This document shows positions 26,635 to 40,944 of a DNA stretch of 64,000 nt, in pieces. The position numbers and the translations under genes were made by a program. The notes beneath the pieces are model-generated. The model was not told where the DNA came from, did no database searches, and saw only the letters and a program-made list of their open reading frames with translations. Every line of letters starts with the position of its first letter. Positions within the stretch are counted from its first letter, which is position 1. The stretch comes from Aristolochia californica (Eukaryota; Streptophyta; Magnoliopsida; Piperales; Aristolochiaceae): NCBI GenBank assembly GCA_029961685.1, contig JARWKL010000015.1:17296801-17360800 (forward strand). Direction: 5' to 3'.

Positions 26635-29130
26635 AGGCATTTTTAACTGTGTGTTGACTCCCTAACCATAAGTCATTTCTAATAAAAAAATTAGCCTTTA
26701 CACGTCATTAATAGATCCAAACATTTACGATGATCTATGATTTGTAGGTCCACTATTTGTAAAAAAGGAAAAAAGTGGGTAGTTTGGCTCATGCAAATAT
26801 CCCACCGAGCGTTAACTTGAGAATTAAAATTTTTCTACTCCTTGAAATTTTGGTATCGTTAGGTCATTTGCATCATCAACATGTTTCATGCATGCATATC
26901 CACCACATTTAAATTTTTTTAGGATCAATTAGAAATCTATTTCATATAAAGTTCCCCCCAAGTTAGTAGGGGTTGTACTAGTGGAATTTCCAAAACATGG
27001 ATAACAAAACTTTAATGTTTATTTTTAGTGTGTGAAATAATTTTCTTCTCTTACATTTATTATAGTTTTAAATTTTTTACAAACATAAACTCTAAAATTT
27101 TCATTTTGTTGTGATCTATTTGCCTAATCTTTTTGTTCAAGAGAAAAATGGGAAAGTAAAAACTTAAGTTTGGATTTTAAAAAAAATTGAACATCCAAAA
27201 TGGCAAAGCTTAAAGACTGAGAGAGATAATTCCAAAAAGTTTCTGTAATTTTTAAGGATATTAAAATCTTTTAGTTTTTTATATATTGGGTTTTGCAATC
27301 ATCAAAAGAGGGGGGGAGGGGGGTGACATTTTTAACTGAGTGTTGACTCCCAAACCATAAGTCATTTCCAAAAGAAAGTTTAGCCGTTACACATCATTAA
27401 TCAGTCAAAACATTTACGATGATCTATGACTGTTAGATCCGGTTTCTGTAAAATAGGCAAAAGTGGGTTGGTTGGCTTAGGAAAATATCCCACCGCACGT
27501 TAACTTGAGAATTTAATTTTTTCTACTTCTTGAAATTTTTGGATCATTAGCTCATTTGCATCATCAACATGTTTTAAGCATGCATATCCCCCACATTTAA
27601 AACATGTTAGGAACAATTAGAAATCTCTTTCTTATAAAGTTCCACTAAGTTATTAGGGGTTGTACTAGTGGAATTTCCCAAACATGGATAACAAAACTTT
27701 GGTGTTCATTTTTAGTGCGTGAAATAATTTTATTCGCTTACATTTTTTTTTTCAATTGTTTGCAAACATAAACTCTAAAATTTTCATTTTGTAGTGATCT
27801 AATTTTTCCTTATCTTTTTGTTTTAGAGAAAAATGGGAGTGTGAAAACTCAAGTTTGGATTTGAAAAAATATTGAACATCCAAAATGGAAATGCACAAAT
27901 GCAGAGAAAGATAATTCCAAAAAGTATCTGTGATTTTTAAGGGTTGTAAATTCTTTTAGTTTTTTATATATTTTGTTTTGCAATTATTGGAAGAGGGGGG
28001 GTGGGTGAGGCATTTTTAATTTAGTGTTGACTCCCAAACCATAAGTCATTTCTAACAAAAATTATAGCCGTTACACTTCATTAATCGATAAAAACATTTA
28101 CGATGAGCTATGCTTTTTAGGTCCGTTTTTATATAATAGGCAAAAAGTGGGTTGTTTAGCTATGGTAAATATCCCACTACACGTTAACTTTGAGAATTAA
28201 TGTTTTTCTACTCCTTGAAATTTTTGGATCATTAGGTCATTTGCATCTTCAACATGCTTCAGGCATCCATATCCACCATATTTAAAACATTTTAGGATCA
28301 ATTAGAACTATCTTTCTTATAAAGTTCCAACAAGTTACTAGAGGTTGTACTAGTGGAAATTCCCAAACAAGGATAACAAAACTTTGGTGTTCATTTTTAG
28401 TGAGTGAAATAATTTTCTTCACTTACATTAAATATAGTTTTCAACTTTTCGCATACATAAACTCTAAAATTTTCATTTTGTTGTAATCTGTTTTCCTAGG
28501 ATAGTGAAAACTCAAGTTTAGATTTGAAAAAAAATTGAACATACAAAATGGAAATGCACAAATGCGGAGAGAGATAATTTCAAAAAGTATCTGTGATTTT
28601 TAAGGATTGTAAACTCCTTTAGTTTTTTATATATTGGGTTTTGCAATCATCGAAGAAGGGGGGGGGAGGAGGCATTTGTAACTAACTGTGTGTTGACTCC
28701 CAAACCAAAAGTAATTTTTAACAAAAATTATAGCCATTACACATTATTAATCGATCAAAACATTTACGATGATCTATGATTGTTTGGTCCGCTTTTTGTA
28801 AAATAGGCAAAAAGTGGGTTGTTTGGATCTAGTAAATATCCCACCACACATTAACTTGTGAATTTAATGTTTTCTACTCCTTGAAATTTTTGGATCATTA
28901 GCTCATTTGCATCTTCAATATGTTTCAGGCATGCATATCCACCACATTTAAAACATGTTAGGATCAATTAGAAATCTCTTTCTTATAAAATTCCACCAAG
29001 CTATTAGGGGTGGTACTAGTGGAATTTCCCAAACATGGATAACAAAACTTTGGTGTTCATTTTTAGTACGTGAAATCATTTTCTTCACCTACATTTAATA
29101 TAGTTTTGAAGTTTTTGCATACATAAACTC
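26635..29130 (+). repeat. Four-monomer higher-order repeat, copy 1
   Basis: This repeat shares unusual variants with 29350-31790 at an offset of about 2715 bp. They include 'cgtcattaatagatccaaac', 'ggtccactatttgtaaaaaagg', 'ccaccgagcgttaac', 'ctgttagatccggtttctg', 'ttttcctaggatagtg' and 'aaaccaaaagtaattttt'. Other monomers lack these. Boundaries are approximate. Confidence 0.8.
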
Positions 29131-29349
29131 TAAAATTTTCATTTTGTTGTGATCAATTTGCCTTTTCTTTTTATTTACGAGAAAAATGGGAGAGTGGAAA
29201 CTCAAGTTTGGATTTAAAAAAAAATTGATCATCCAAAATGGAAATGCAGAAATGCTGAGAGAGATAATTCCAAAAAATATCTGTGATTTTTTACGAATTT
29301 AAACTATTTTATTTTTTTATATATTGGGTTTTGCAATCATCGGAAGAGG

Positions 29350-31790
29350 GGGGCGAGACATTTTTAACTGAGTGTTGACTCCCTAACCATAAGTCATTTC
29401 TAATAAACAAATTAGCCTTTACACGTCATTAATAGATCCAAACATTTACGATGATCTATGATTGGTAGGTCCACTATTTGTAAAAAAGGAAAAAGTGGGT
29501 AGTTTGGCTCATGTAAATATCCCACCGAGCGTTAACTTGAGAATTAAATTTTTCTACTCCCTGAAATTTTTGTATCGTTAGGTCATTTGCATCATCAACA
29601 TGTTTAATGCATGCATATCCACCACATTTGAAATTTTTTAGGATCAATTAGAAATCTATTTCTTATAAAGTTCCGCCAAGTTATTAGGGGTTGTACTAGT
29701 GGAATTTCCAAAACATGGATAACAAAACTTTAATGTTTATTTTTAGTGTGTGAAATAATTTTCTTCTCTTACATTTATTATAGTTTTAATTTTTTTGCAA
29801 ACATAAACTCTAATATTTTCATTTTGTTGTGATCTATTTGCCTAATCTTTTTGTTTAAGAGAAAAATGGGAAAGTGAAAATTCAAGTTTGGATTTGAAAA
29901 AAAATTGAACATCCAAAATGGCAAAGCTCAAAGACTGAGAGAGATAATTCCAAAAAGTTTCTGTAATTTTTAAGGATATTAAACTCTTTTAGTTTTTTAT
30001 ATATTGGGTTTTGCAATCATCAAAAGAGGGGGGGAGGGGGTGACATTTTTAACTGAGTGTTGACTCCCAAACCATAAGTCATTTCTAAAAGAAAGTTTAG
30101 CAGTTACACATCATTAATCGGTCAAAACATTTACAATGATCTATGACTGTTAGATCCGGTTTCTGTAAAATAGGCAAAAAGTGGGTTGGTTGGCTTAGGT
30201 AAATATCCCACCGCACATTAACTTGAGAATTTAATTTTTTCTACTTCTTGAAATTTTTGGATCATTAGCTCATTTGCATCATCAACTTGTTTTAAGCATG
30301 CATATCGCCCACATTTAAAACATGTTAGGAACAATTAGAAATCTCTTTCTTATAAAGTTCCACCAAGTAATTAGGGGTTGTACTAGTGGAATTTCCCAAA
30401 CATGGATAACAAAACTTTGGTGTTCATTTTTAGCGCGTGAAATAATTTTATTCTCTTACATTTTTTTTTTTCAATTGTTTGCAAACATAAACTCTAAAAT
30501 TTTCATTTTTTTGTGATCTAATTTTTCTTATCTTTTTGTTTTAGATAAAAATGGGAGAGTGAAAACTCAAGTTTGGATTTGAAAAAAAATTGAACATCTA
30601 AAATGGAAATGCACAAATGCGGAGAAAGATAATTCCAAAAAGTATCTGTGATTTTTAAGGGCTGTAAACTCTTTTAGTTTTTTATATATTTGGTTTTGCA
30701 ATTATCGTAAGAGGGGGGGTGGGCGAGGCATTTTTAATTTAGTGTTGACTCCCAAACCGTAAGTCATTTCTAACAAAAATTATAGCCGTTACACTTCATT
30801 AATCGATAAAAACATTTACGATGAGCAATGATTGTTAGGTTCATTTTTCTATAATAGGCAAAAAGTGGGTTGTTTAGCTCTGGTAAATATCCCACTACAC
30901 GTTAACTTGAGAATTAATTTTTTTCTACTCCTTGAAATTTTTGGATCATTAGGTCATTTGCATCTTCAACATGTTTCAGGCATCCATATCCACCATATTT
31001 AAAACATGTTGGGATCAATTAGAACTATCTTTCTTATAAAGTTCCAATAAGTTACTAGAGGTTGTACTAGTGGAAATTCCCAAACAAGGATAACAAAACT
31101 TTGGTGTTCATTTTTAGTGAGTGAAATAATTTTCTTCACTTACATTTAATATAGTTTTCAACTTTTCGCATACATAAACTCTAAAATTTTCATTTCGTTG
31201 TAATCTATTTTCCTAGGATAGTGAAAACTCAAGTTTAGATTTGAAAAAAAATTGAACATACAAAATGGAAATGCACAAATGCGGAGAGAGATAATTTCAA
31301 AAAGTATCTGTGATTTTTAAGGATTGTAAACTCCTTTAGTTTTTTATTTATTGGGTTTTGCAATCATCGAAGGAGGGGAAGAAGGGGAGGGGGGGGGGGG
31401 GGGGGGGGGGGGAGGCATTTTTAACTGTGTGTTGACTCCCAAACCAAAAGTAATTTTTAACAAAAATTATAGCCGTTACAATTATTAATCGATCAAAATA
31501 TTTACGATGATCTATGATTTTTTTGTCCGCTTTTTGTAAAATAGGCAAAAAGTGGGTTGTTTGGATCTAGTAAATATCCCACCACACATTAACTTGAGAA
31601 TTTAATGTTTTCTACTCCTTGAAATTTTTGGATCATTAGATCATTTCTTATAAAATTCCACCAAGCTATTAGGGGTTGTACTAGTGGAATTTCCCAAACA
31701 TGGATAACAAAACTTTGGTGTTCATTTTTAGTACGTGGAATAATTTTCTTCACTTAAATTTAATATAGTTTTGAAGTTTTTGTATACATA
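29350..31790 (+). repeat. Four-monomer higher-order repeat, copy 2
   Basis: This is the paralogue of 26635-29130. It differs by an expanded G tract (24 bases at 31389-31412) and a deletion near 31645 that removes the anchor region of the last monomer. Confidence 0.8.
31389..31412 (+). repeat. Poly-G tract, 24 bases
   Basis: Uninterrupted G run. The paralogous monomer of the four-monomer repeat (near 28660) has only about 8 G, so the tract changed after that duplication. Confidence 0.9.
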
Positions 31791-34064
31791 AACTCTAAAA
31801 TTTTCTTTTCGTTGTGATCTATTTGCCTTATCTTTTTCTTTATGAGAAAAATGGGAGTATGAAAACTCAAGTGTGGATTTGAAAAGAAATTGAACATCCA
31901 AAAAGGAAATGTACAAATTCTGAGAGAGATAATTCCTAAAAGTATCAATGATTTTTATGGATTTTAAACTCTTTTAGTTTCTTAAATATTGGGTTTTGCA
32001 ATCATGGGAAGTGGGGGGTGAGGCATTTTTAACTAAGTGTTGACTCCCAAACTATAAGTAATTTCTAATAAAAATTATAGCCGTTACAAATCATTAATTG
32101 ATCAAAACATTTACGATGATCTATGATTGGTAGGTCTGCTTCTTGTAAAATGGGCAAAAAGTGGGTTGTTTGGCTCTGGTAAATATCCCATCGCACGTTA
32201 ACTTGAGAATTTAATTTTTTTCTACTCCTTGAAATTTTTGGATCATTAGGTCATTTGCATCTTCAACATGATTCAAACATGCATATCCACCACATTTAAA
32301 ACATGTTAGGATCAATTTTAAATCTTTTTCTTATAAAGTTCCTCCAAGTTATTAGGGGTTGTACTAGTGGAATTTCCCAAACATGGATAACAAAACATTG
32401 GTCTTCTTTTTTAGTGCGTGAAATAATTTTTTTCACTTACATTTATTATAGTTTTATATTTTTTGCATACATAACCTCTAAAATTTTCATTTTTTTGTGA
32501 TCTATTTGCCTTATCTTTTTGTTTACAGGAAAAATAGGATAGTGAAAACTCAAGTTTGGATTTGAAAAAAAATTGAACATACAAAATGGAAATGCTCAAA
32601 TGCTGAGGGAGAAAATCCCAAAAAGTATCTGTGAGTTTTAAGGATTGTAAACTTTTTTAGTTTTTTATATATTGGGTTTTGCAATCATCAGAAAAGGGGG
32701 TGCGAGGCATTTTTAGCTGAGTGTTGACTCCCTAACTATAAGTCATTTCTAACAAAAATTATAGCCATTACACATTATTAATCGATCAAAACATATACGA
32801 TGATCTATGATTGTTAGGTCCGCTTTTTGTAAAATAGGATAAAAGTGAGTTGTTTGGCTCTGGTAAATATCGCACTACACGATAACTTGAGAATTTAATT
32901 TTTTCTACTCCTTGAAATTTTTGGATCATTAGGTCATTTGCATCTTCAACATGTTTCAGGCATGCATATGCACTACATTTAAAACATGTTAGGAGCAATT
33001 AGAAATCTCTTTCTTATAAAGTTCCAAAAAGTTATTAGGGGTGGTACTAGTGGAATTTCCCAAACATGGATAACAAAACTTTGGTGTTCATTTTTAGTGC
33101 GTGTAATAATTTTCTTCACTTAAAATTATTATAGTTTTCAATTCTTTGCATAAATAAACTCTAAAATTTTCATTTTGTTGTGATCAATTTGCCTTTTCTT
33201 TTTATTTACGAGAAAAATGGGAGCGTAAAAACTCAAGTTTGGATTTAAAAAAAATTGATCATCCAAAATGGAAATGCAGAAATGCTGAGAGAGATAATTC
33301 CAAAAAATATCTGTGATTTTTTACGAATTTAAACTATTTTAATTTTTTATATATTGGGTTTTCCAATCATCAGAAGACGGGGGTGAGACATTTTTAACTG
33401 AGTGCTGACTCCCAAACCATAAGTCATTTCTAACAAAAATTATAGCCGTTACACATCATTAATCGATCAAAACATTTAGGATGCTCTATTTTTGTTAGGT
33501 CCGCTTTTTGTAAAATAGGAAAAAAGTGGGTTGTTTGGCTCTGGTAAATATCCCACTACATGTTAACTTGAGAATTTATTTTTTTCTACTCCTTGAAATA
33601 TTTGGATCATTAGGTAATTTGCATCTTTAAAATTTACCAGGCATGCATATCCACCACTTTCAAAACATGTTAGGATCAATTAGAAATCTCTTTCTTATAA
33701 AATTCCTGCAAGCTATTAGGGGTTTTTCTAGTGGAATTTCCCAAACATGGATAACAAAAATTGGTGTTCATTTTTTGTGCGTGAAATAATTTTCTTCTCT
33801 AATATTTATTATAGGGTTCAATTTTTTTCATACATAACTCTAAAATTTTCATTTTGTTGTGATCTATTTGCCTTGTCTTTTGGTTTAGAGAAAAATGGCA
33901 GACTGAAAACACAAGTTTGGATTTGAAAAAAAAAATTGCTTCCATAATTGGAAATGCACAAATGCTAATGAGATAATTCCAAAAATTATCTGTGATTTTT
34001 AAGGATTGTAAACTCTTTTAGTTTTTTATATATTGGGTTTTGCAATCAATGGAAGAGGGGGAAA

Positions 34065-34097
<33 letters not shown>
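34065..34097 (+). repeat. Poly-G tract, 33 bases, bordering a deletion
   Basis: The G run is followed directly by 'tcatttctaac', whereas other monomers have about 40 further bases ('cgaggcatttttaactgag...') in between. A deletion therefore starts at the tract. Confidence 0.9.
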
Positions 34098-34098
<1 letters not shown>

Positions 34099-37000
34099 CA
34101 TTTCTAACAAAAATTATAGCCGTTACACATCATTAATTGATCAAAACATTTACGATGATCTATGATTTTTAAGTCCGCCTTTTGTAAAATACACAAAAAG
34201 TTGGTTTTTATGCTCTGGTAAATATCCCACCACTGTTAGCTAGAGAATTTAATTTTTTCTACTCCTTGAAATTTTTGGATCATTAGGTCATTTGCATCAT
34301 CAACATCTTCCTGGCATGCTTATCCACCACATGTGAAACATGTTAGGATCAATTAGAAATCTCTTTCTTATAAAATTCCAGCAAACTATTAGGGGTTGTA
34401 CTAGTGGAATTTCCTAAACATGGATAACAAAACTTTGGTGTTCATTTTTAGTGCATGAAATAATTTTCTTCATTTACATTTACTTTATTTTTATTTTTTT
34501 TTCATACATAAACTCTAAAATTTTCAATTTGTTTTGATCTATTTGCCTTATCTTTTTGTTTACGAGAAAAATAGGAGAGTCAAAACTCAAGTTTGGATTT
34601 GAAAAAAAATTGAAAATAAAAAATGGAAATGCACAAACACTGAGAGAGATAATTCCAAAAAGTATCTATGATTTTAAAGGGTTGTAAACTCTTTTTAGGT
34701 TTTTATATAATAGGTTTTGCAATCATGGGAAGAAGGGGGGCGACACATTTTTAACTAAGTGTTGACTCCCAAACCGTAAGTCATTTCTAACAAAAATTAT
34801 AGCCATTACACATCATTAATCGATCAAAACATCTACGATGATCTATGATTGTTTGGTCGGTTTTTTGTAAAATAGGCAAAAAGTGGGTTGTTTGGCTCTG
34901 GTAAATATCCCACCGCACCTTAACTTGAGAATTTAAATTTTTCTACTTCTTGAAAATTTTAGATCATTAGGTCATTTGCATCTTCAACATGTTTAAGGCA
35001 TGCATATCCAACTCATTTAAAACATGTTAGGATCAATTAGAAATGTCTTTCTTATAAAGTTTCACCAAGTTACAAGGGGTTGTACTAGTCGAATTTCCCA
35101 AACAAGGATAACAAAAATTTGGTGTTCAGTTTTAGTGCGTGAAATAATTTTCTTCACTTACATTTATTATAGTTTTCAATTTTTTGTATACATAAACTCT
35201 AAAATTTTCATTTTGTTGTGATCAATTTGCCTAGTCGTTTTATTTACAAAAAAAATGGGAGAGTGAAAACTCAAATTTGGATTTGAAAAACAATTGAACA
35301 TCCAAAATAGAAATTCAGAAATGCTGAGTTCGATAATTCCAAAAAGAATCTGTGATTTTTTAGGAATGTAAACTCTTTTAGTTTTTTATATATTGGGTTT
35401 AGCGATCATCGGAAGAGGGGGCGAAGCATTTTTAACTGAGTGTACACTCCCTAACCTTAAGTCATTTCTAACAAAAATTATAGCCGTTACACGTCATGAA
35501 TCGATCAAAACATTTAGGATGATCTATGATTTTTAGGTCCGCTTTTTGTAAAATGGCAAAAAGTGTTTTGTTTGGCTCAGGTAATATCCCACAACACATT
35601 AAATTGAGAATTTATTTTTTTCTACACCAAATTTTTGGATCATTAGGTCATTTGCATCTTCAACATGTCTCAGGCATGCATATCCACCACATATAAAACT
35701 TGTTAGGATCAATTAGAAATCTCTTTCTTATAAAGTTCCACCAACTTATTAGGGGTTGTACTAGTGGAATTTCCCAAACATGGATAAAAAAACTTTGGTG
35801 TTCATTTTTAGTGCATGTAATAATTTTATTCACTTACATTTATTATAGTTTTAAATTCTTTGCATAAATAAACTCTAAAATTTTCATTTTGTTGTGATCA
35901 ATTGGCCTTGTCTTGTTATTTACGAGAAAAGTGGGAGAGTAAAAACTCAAGTTTAGATTTGAAAAAAAATTGAACATCCAAAATGGAAATGCACAAATGC
36001 CGATAGAGATAATTGCAAAAATTATCTATGATTTTTAAGCATTGTAAACTGTTTGAATTTTTTATATATTGGGTTTTGCAATCATTGTAAGAGGGGGGCG
36101 AGGGATTTTTTACTAAGTGTTGACTCCCTAACCATAAGTCATTTTAACAAAAATTATAGCCGTTACACATCATTAATCGATCAAAACATTTACGATGATC
36201 TATGATTGTTAGGTTCGCTTTGTGTAAAATCGACAAAAAGTGGGTTGTTTGGCTAAGGTAAATATCCCACACTTGAGAATTTAATTTTTTTTTACTCCTT
36301 GAATTTTTTTGATCTTTAGGTCATTTGCATCTTCAACATGTTTTAGGCATGCATCTCTACCACATTTAAAACATGTTAGGTTCAATTAGAAATCTCTTTC
36401 TTATAAAATTCCAGCAAGCTATTAGGGGTTGTACTAGTGGAATTTCCCAAACATGGATAACAAAACTTTGGTGTTCATTTTTAGTGCATGAAATAATTTT
36501 TTAGATACATAAACTCTAAAATTTTCATTTTGTTGTGATCTATTTGCCTTATCTTTTTCTTTACGTGATAAAAGGGAGAGGAAATACTCAAGTTTGGATT
36601 TGAAATAGAATTGAACATCCAAATTGGAAATGAACAAATGCTGAGAGAGATAATTCCAAAAAGTATTTGTGATTATGAAGGATTGTAAACTCTTTTAGTT
36701 TTTTATATATTGGGTTTTGCAATAATCGGAAGAGGGGGGCGAGGCATTTTTAACTGAGTGTTGACTCCCAAACCATTAGTCACTTCTAACAAAAATTATA
36801 GCCATTACACATCATTAATCGATCAAAACATTTACGTTGATCTATGATTGTTAGGTCTGCTTTGTGTAAAATAGGAAAAAAGTGGGTTGTTTAGCTCTGG
36901 TAAATATGCCACCGCACGTTAACTTGAGAATTAAATTTTTTCTACTCGAAATTTTTTTATCTTTAGGTCATTTGCATCTTCAACATATTTCAGGCATGCA

Positions 37001-40000
37001 TATCTACCACATTTAAGACATGTGAGGATCAATTAGAAATCTATTTCTTATAAAATTCCACCAAGCTATTAGGGGTTGTACTAGTGGAATTTTCCAAACA
37101 TGGATAACAAAACTTTGGTGTTCATTTTTAGTGCGTGAAATAATTTTCTTCACTTACATTTATTATAGTTTTCAATTTTTTGCATACATAAACTCTTAAA
37201 TTTTCATTTTGTTGTGATCTATGTGCCTTATCTTTTTGTTTATGAGAAAAATGGGAGAGTGAAAACTCAAGTTTGGATTTGAAAAAAAATCTATCATCCA
37301 AAATGGAAATGCACAAATGCTGAGAGAGATAATTCCAAAAAGTAACTGTGATTTTTAAGGATTGTAAACTCTTTGAGTCTTTTATATATTGGGTTTTCCT
37401 ATCATCGGTAGAGGGGAGTGAGTCATTCTTAACTAAGTGTTGATTCCCAAACCAAAAGTAATTTCTAACAAAAATTATAACCGTTACACATCATTAATCG
37501 ATCAAAACATTTACGATGATCTATGATTGTTAGGTCCGCTTTGTGTAAAATATGCAAAAAGTGGGTTGTTTGGCTCTAGTAAATGTCCCACCGCACGTTA
37601 ACTTGAGAATTTAATTTTTTCTACTCCTTGAAATTTTTTGATCTTTAGGTCATTTGCATCTTCAACATTTTTAAGGCAGGCGAATGTACAACATTTTAAA
37701 CACGTTAGGATCAATTAGAAATCTCTTTCTTATAAAATTCCAGCAAGCAATTAGGGTTGTACTAGTGGAATTTCCCAAACATGGATAACAAAACTTTGGT
37801 GTTCATTTTTAGAGCATGAAATTATTTTCTTCACTTATATTTATTATTGTTTTCAATTTTTTGCATACATAAACTCTAAAATTTTCATTTTGTTGTGATC
37901 TATTTGCCTAATCTTTTTGTTTACGAGAAAAATGGGAGAGTCAAATCTCAAGTTTGGATTTGAAACAAATTGAACATCGAAAATGGAAATGCACAAATGT
38001 TGAGAGAGATAATTCCAAAAAGTATCTGTGATTTTTAAGGATTATAAACTCTTTTAGTTTTTTATATATTGAGTATTGCAATCAACAGAAGAGGGGGGTG
38101 CAGGATTTTTCTCAGAGTGTTGACTGCCAAACCATAGGTCAAATTATAGTTGTTACACATCATTAATCGATCAAAACATTTACGATGATCAATGGTTATT
38201 AGGTCCGCATTTTTTAAAATAGGCAAAAAGTGGGTTGTTTAGCTCTGGTAAATATCCCACCGCACGTTAACTTGAGAATTTAATTTTTTCTACTCCTTGA
38301 AATTTTTGGATCATTAGGTCATTTGCATCATCAACATGTTTCTGGAATGCTTATCCACCACATGTGACACATGTTAGGATCAATTAGAAATCTCTTTCTT
38401 ATAAAATTCACGCAATCTATTAGCGCTTGTACTAGTGAAATTTCCCAAACATGGATAATAAAACTTTGGTAATCATTTTTTGTGCGTGAAATAATTTTCT
38501 TCACAAACATTTATTATGGTTTTCAATTTTTTGCATACATAAACTCTAACATTTTCATTTTGTTGTGATCTATGTGCCTTATCTTTTTGTTAACGAGAAA
38601 AATGGGAGAGTAAAAACTCAAGTTTGGATTTGCAAAAAAATTGATCATCCAAAATGCAAATGCACAAATGCTGAGAGAGATAATTCCAAAAAGTATCTGT
38701 GATTTTTAAGGAAATTAAACTCTTTTAGTTTTTTATATATTGGGTTATGCAATCATCGAAAGAGGGGAGCGAGCATTTTTAACTGAGTGTTGACTCCCAA
38801 ACCATAAGTCATTTCTAACAAAAGTTATTGTTGTTACACATCATTTATCGATCAAAACATTTACGATGATCTATGATTGTTAGGTCTACTTTTTGTAAAA
38901 TAGGCAAAAAGTAGATTGTTTGACTCTGGTAAATATCTCACCGCATGTTAACTTGAGAATTTAATTTTTTCTACACCTTGAAATTTTTGGATCATTAGGT
39001 CATTTGCATCATCAATATGTTTTTGGCATGCTTATCCACCACATTTAAAACATGTTATGATCGATTAGAAATCTCTTTCTTATAAAATTCCAGCAAGCTA
39101 TTAGGGCTTGTACTAGTGGAATTTCCCAAAAATGGATAACAATACTTTGGTGTCCATTTTTAGTGCGTGAAATAATTTTCTTCACTAACATTTATTATAG
39201 TTTTCAATTTTTTACATACATAAACTCTAAAATTTTAATTTTATTGTTGTCTATTTGCCTTATCTTTTTGTTAACTAGAAAAATGGGAGAGTGAAAACAC
39301 AAGTTTGGATTTGAAATAAAATTGAACATCCAGAATGGAAATGCACAAATGCTAAGAGAGATAATTCCAAAAAGTGTCTGTGATTTTTAAGGATTGTTAA
39401 CTCTTTTAGTTTTTTTATATATTGGGTTTTGCAATCATCGGAAGAGGTGGGCGAGGCATTTTTAACTAAGTGTTGACTCCCAAACCATAAGTCATTCCTA
39501 ACATAAATTAAATCCGTTACACATCATTAATCGATCAAAACATTTACGATGATCTATGATTGTTAGGTCCGTTTTTTATAAAATAGGCAAAAAGTGGGTT
39601 TTTGGTTCTCGTAAATATCCCACCGTACGTTAACTTGAGAATTAAATTTTTATAATCCTTGAAATTTTTTTATCATTAGGTCATTTGCATCTTCAACAAG
39701 TTTCAGTCACACATATTTACAACATTTAAAACATGTTGGGATTAATTAGAGCCCGAACATGCCTATGTTCCAGCCCAGATTGATTTAAATATTTCGGGCC
39801 GAGCTTCGAGCCGAGCCTCATCTCAAGCCTAAAGTTGTTATTGAGCTCGAGCCCACCGAGTTCGAGCCGAGCTTCGAGCCGAACTCGAGCCTCAACATAC
39901 ATTTAAAGCTTTTGAAAAAATATATATCAAATAAAATATATATAAAATTTTGTATACATTTTACATAAAATTGGGTATGACCTCTACATAAAATTGGGCA

Positions 40001-40685
40001 TAACCTATATATATAATACATGTATAAGATTGGGCATAACCTCTACTTAAAATTAAGCATAATCTATATATATAATACCTGTATAAAATTCGACATGACC
40101 TCTATTTAAAATTGGGCATAATCAACATACATAATACCTGCATAAATATTCCATAAAATTGTTTATACATTCCATAAACACTCCAAGAAATTATTTATAC
40201 ACTCCATAAAATAGTCTAAACACTCCATACACTTAATAATATTATAAAAAATATTCCATTCAATAATCAAACATAACAAAATTAAATGAAATATCACTAT
40301 CAATTTACAATCACCCAAATAAAAACTATAAATCCATTATAAATTAAATACTATTGTTATTTCTCTTCATGCTAGAAAATAATATACGTCCTTGCTTGAG
40401 CAAAATCTCCACCTATGACAAAAACAAAAAAATAAAATTAGTTATTGTCGGTTAAAAAAATACTCTTCCACTACTAGTTACTTAATGTCGTTAAAAATAT
40501 TAAAATTACCATGATGAGAACAACATGAAAAATCATGTAGCTGGTAGCATTGTCTCTGTACTCTTCTTCTCAGGCTGTAATCATAACACAAAATTTTAAT
40601 AAATAAAACTAAAAAATATCGTAATAAATAATTAATCAAAGAAATTCACTTTTTGAATTTTCTTTATACCGTGAAGAGTCTGAAC

Positions 40686-40944
40686 TCAATCACTGCCACA
40701 AATCAAAGTTTGAAATGTATTTGGTACCGAGGAAGAACGATACGAGTCTATTACTCTACCACCAGCACTAAATAATGACTCTGAAGCTACTGTGGATATG
40801 AGAATTATAAGGGGGGTTAGTCAACAAACTTAAAATTTGAAGTTCATCTTCATCTCCTGCTTCAAATTCATTTAATTCCTCTCCATGAAATTCAATTTCA
40901 AACTTGGTGTTAGTGTGGACGAGTTCATATAAATTGGAAAACAG
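40686..40944 (-). pseudogene. hAT transposase C-terminal dimerisation domain remnant, copy 1
   Basis: Codons 40805 down to 40686 give STVASESLFSAGGRVIDSYR followed by 'SSSVPNTFQTLICGSD' and a TGA stop. The Ala-Ser-Glu-Ser-x-Phe-Ser-x-Gly-Gly-Arg-Val signature and the Leu-Ile-Cys ending are hallmarks of the hAT dimerisation domain (hATC). The final stop replaces the Trp (TGG) present in copy 2. Further right (about 40806-40944), a different frame reads 'NLYELVHTNTKFEIEF' and an acidic 'EFEAGDEDEL' stretch, consistent with the part just N-terminal to hATC. The segment normally linking the two is missing. Only about 85 residues survive, so no transposase can be made. Confidence 0.8.

Larger units (their letters stand above)
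9456..39750 (+). repeat. Satellite array, segment B (about 46 monomers)
   Basis: The same head-to-tail repeat resumes directly after the LTR element, in the same orientation and at the same monomer phase. Anchor positions include 9718, 10401, 11083, 11765, 12413, 13619, 14945, 15981, 16643, 17334, 18029, 18701, 19276, 20673, 21392, 22070, 22753, 24880, 25564, 26247, 27604, 28289, 28955, 30322, 31006, 32303, 32986, 33667, 34340, 35024, 36373, 37020, 38371, 39052 and 39732. Typical spacing is 650-690 bp. Internally deleted monomers lie near 12290, 13108, 13838, 15390-15540, 16346, 19248, 31645, 34098 and 36503. Poly-G tracts of 20-44 bases occur in several monomers. I see no host gene anywhere in these 30 kb. 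Confidence 0.95.

Noticed and set aside
19103..34097. Poly-G tracts as assembly gap fillers
   Set aside because: They sit at a consistent monomer position, have different lengths and purine-rich lead-ins, and short versions occur in nearly every monomer. Real tracts are more likely, although exact lengths may be unreliable.
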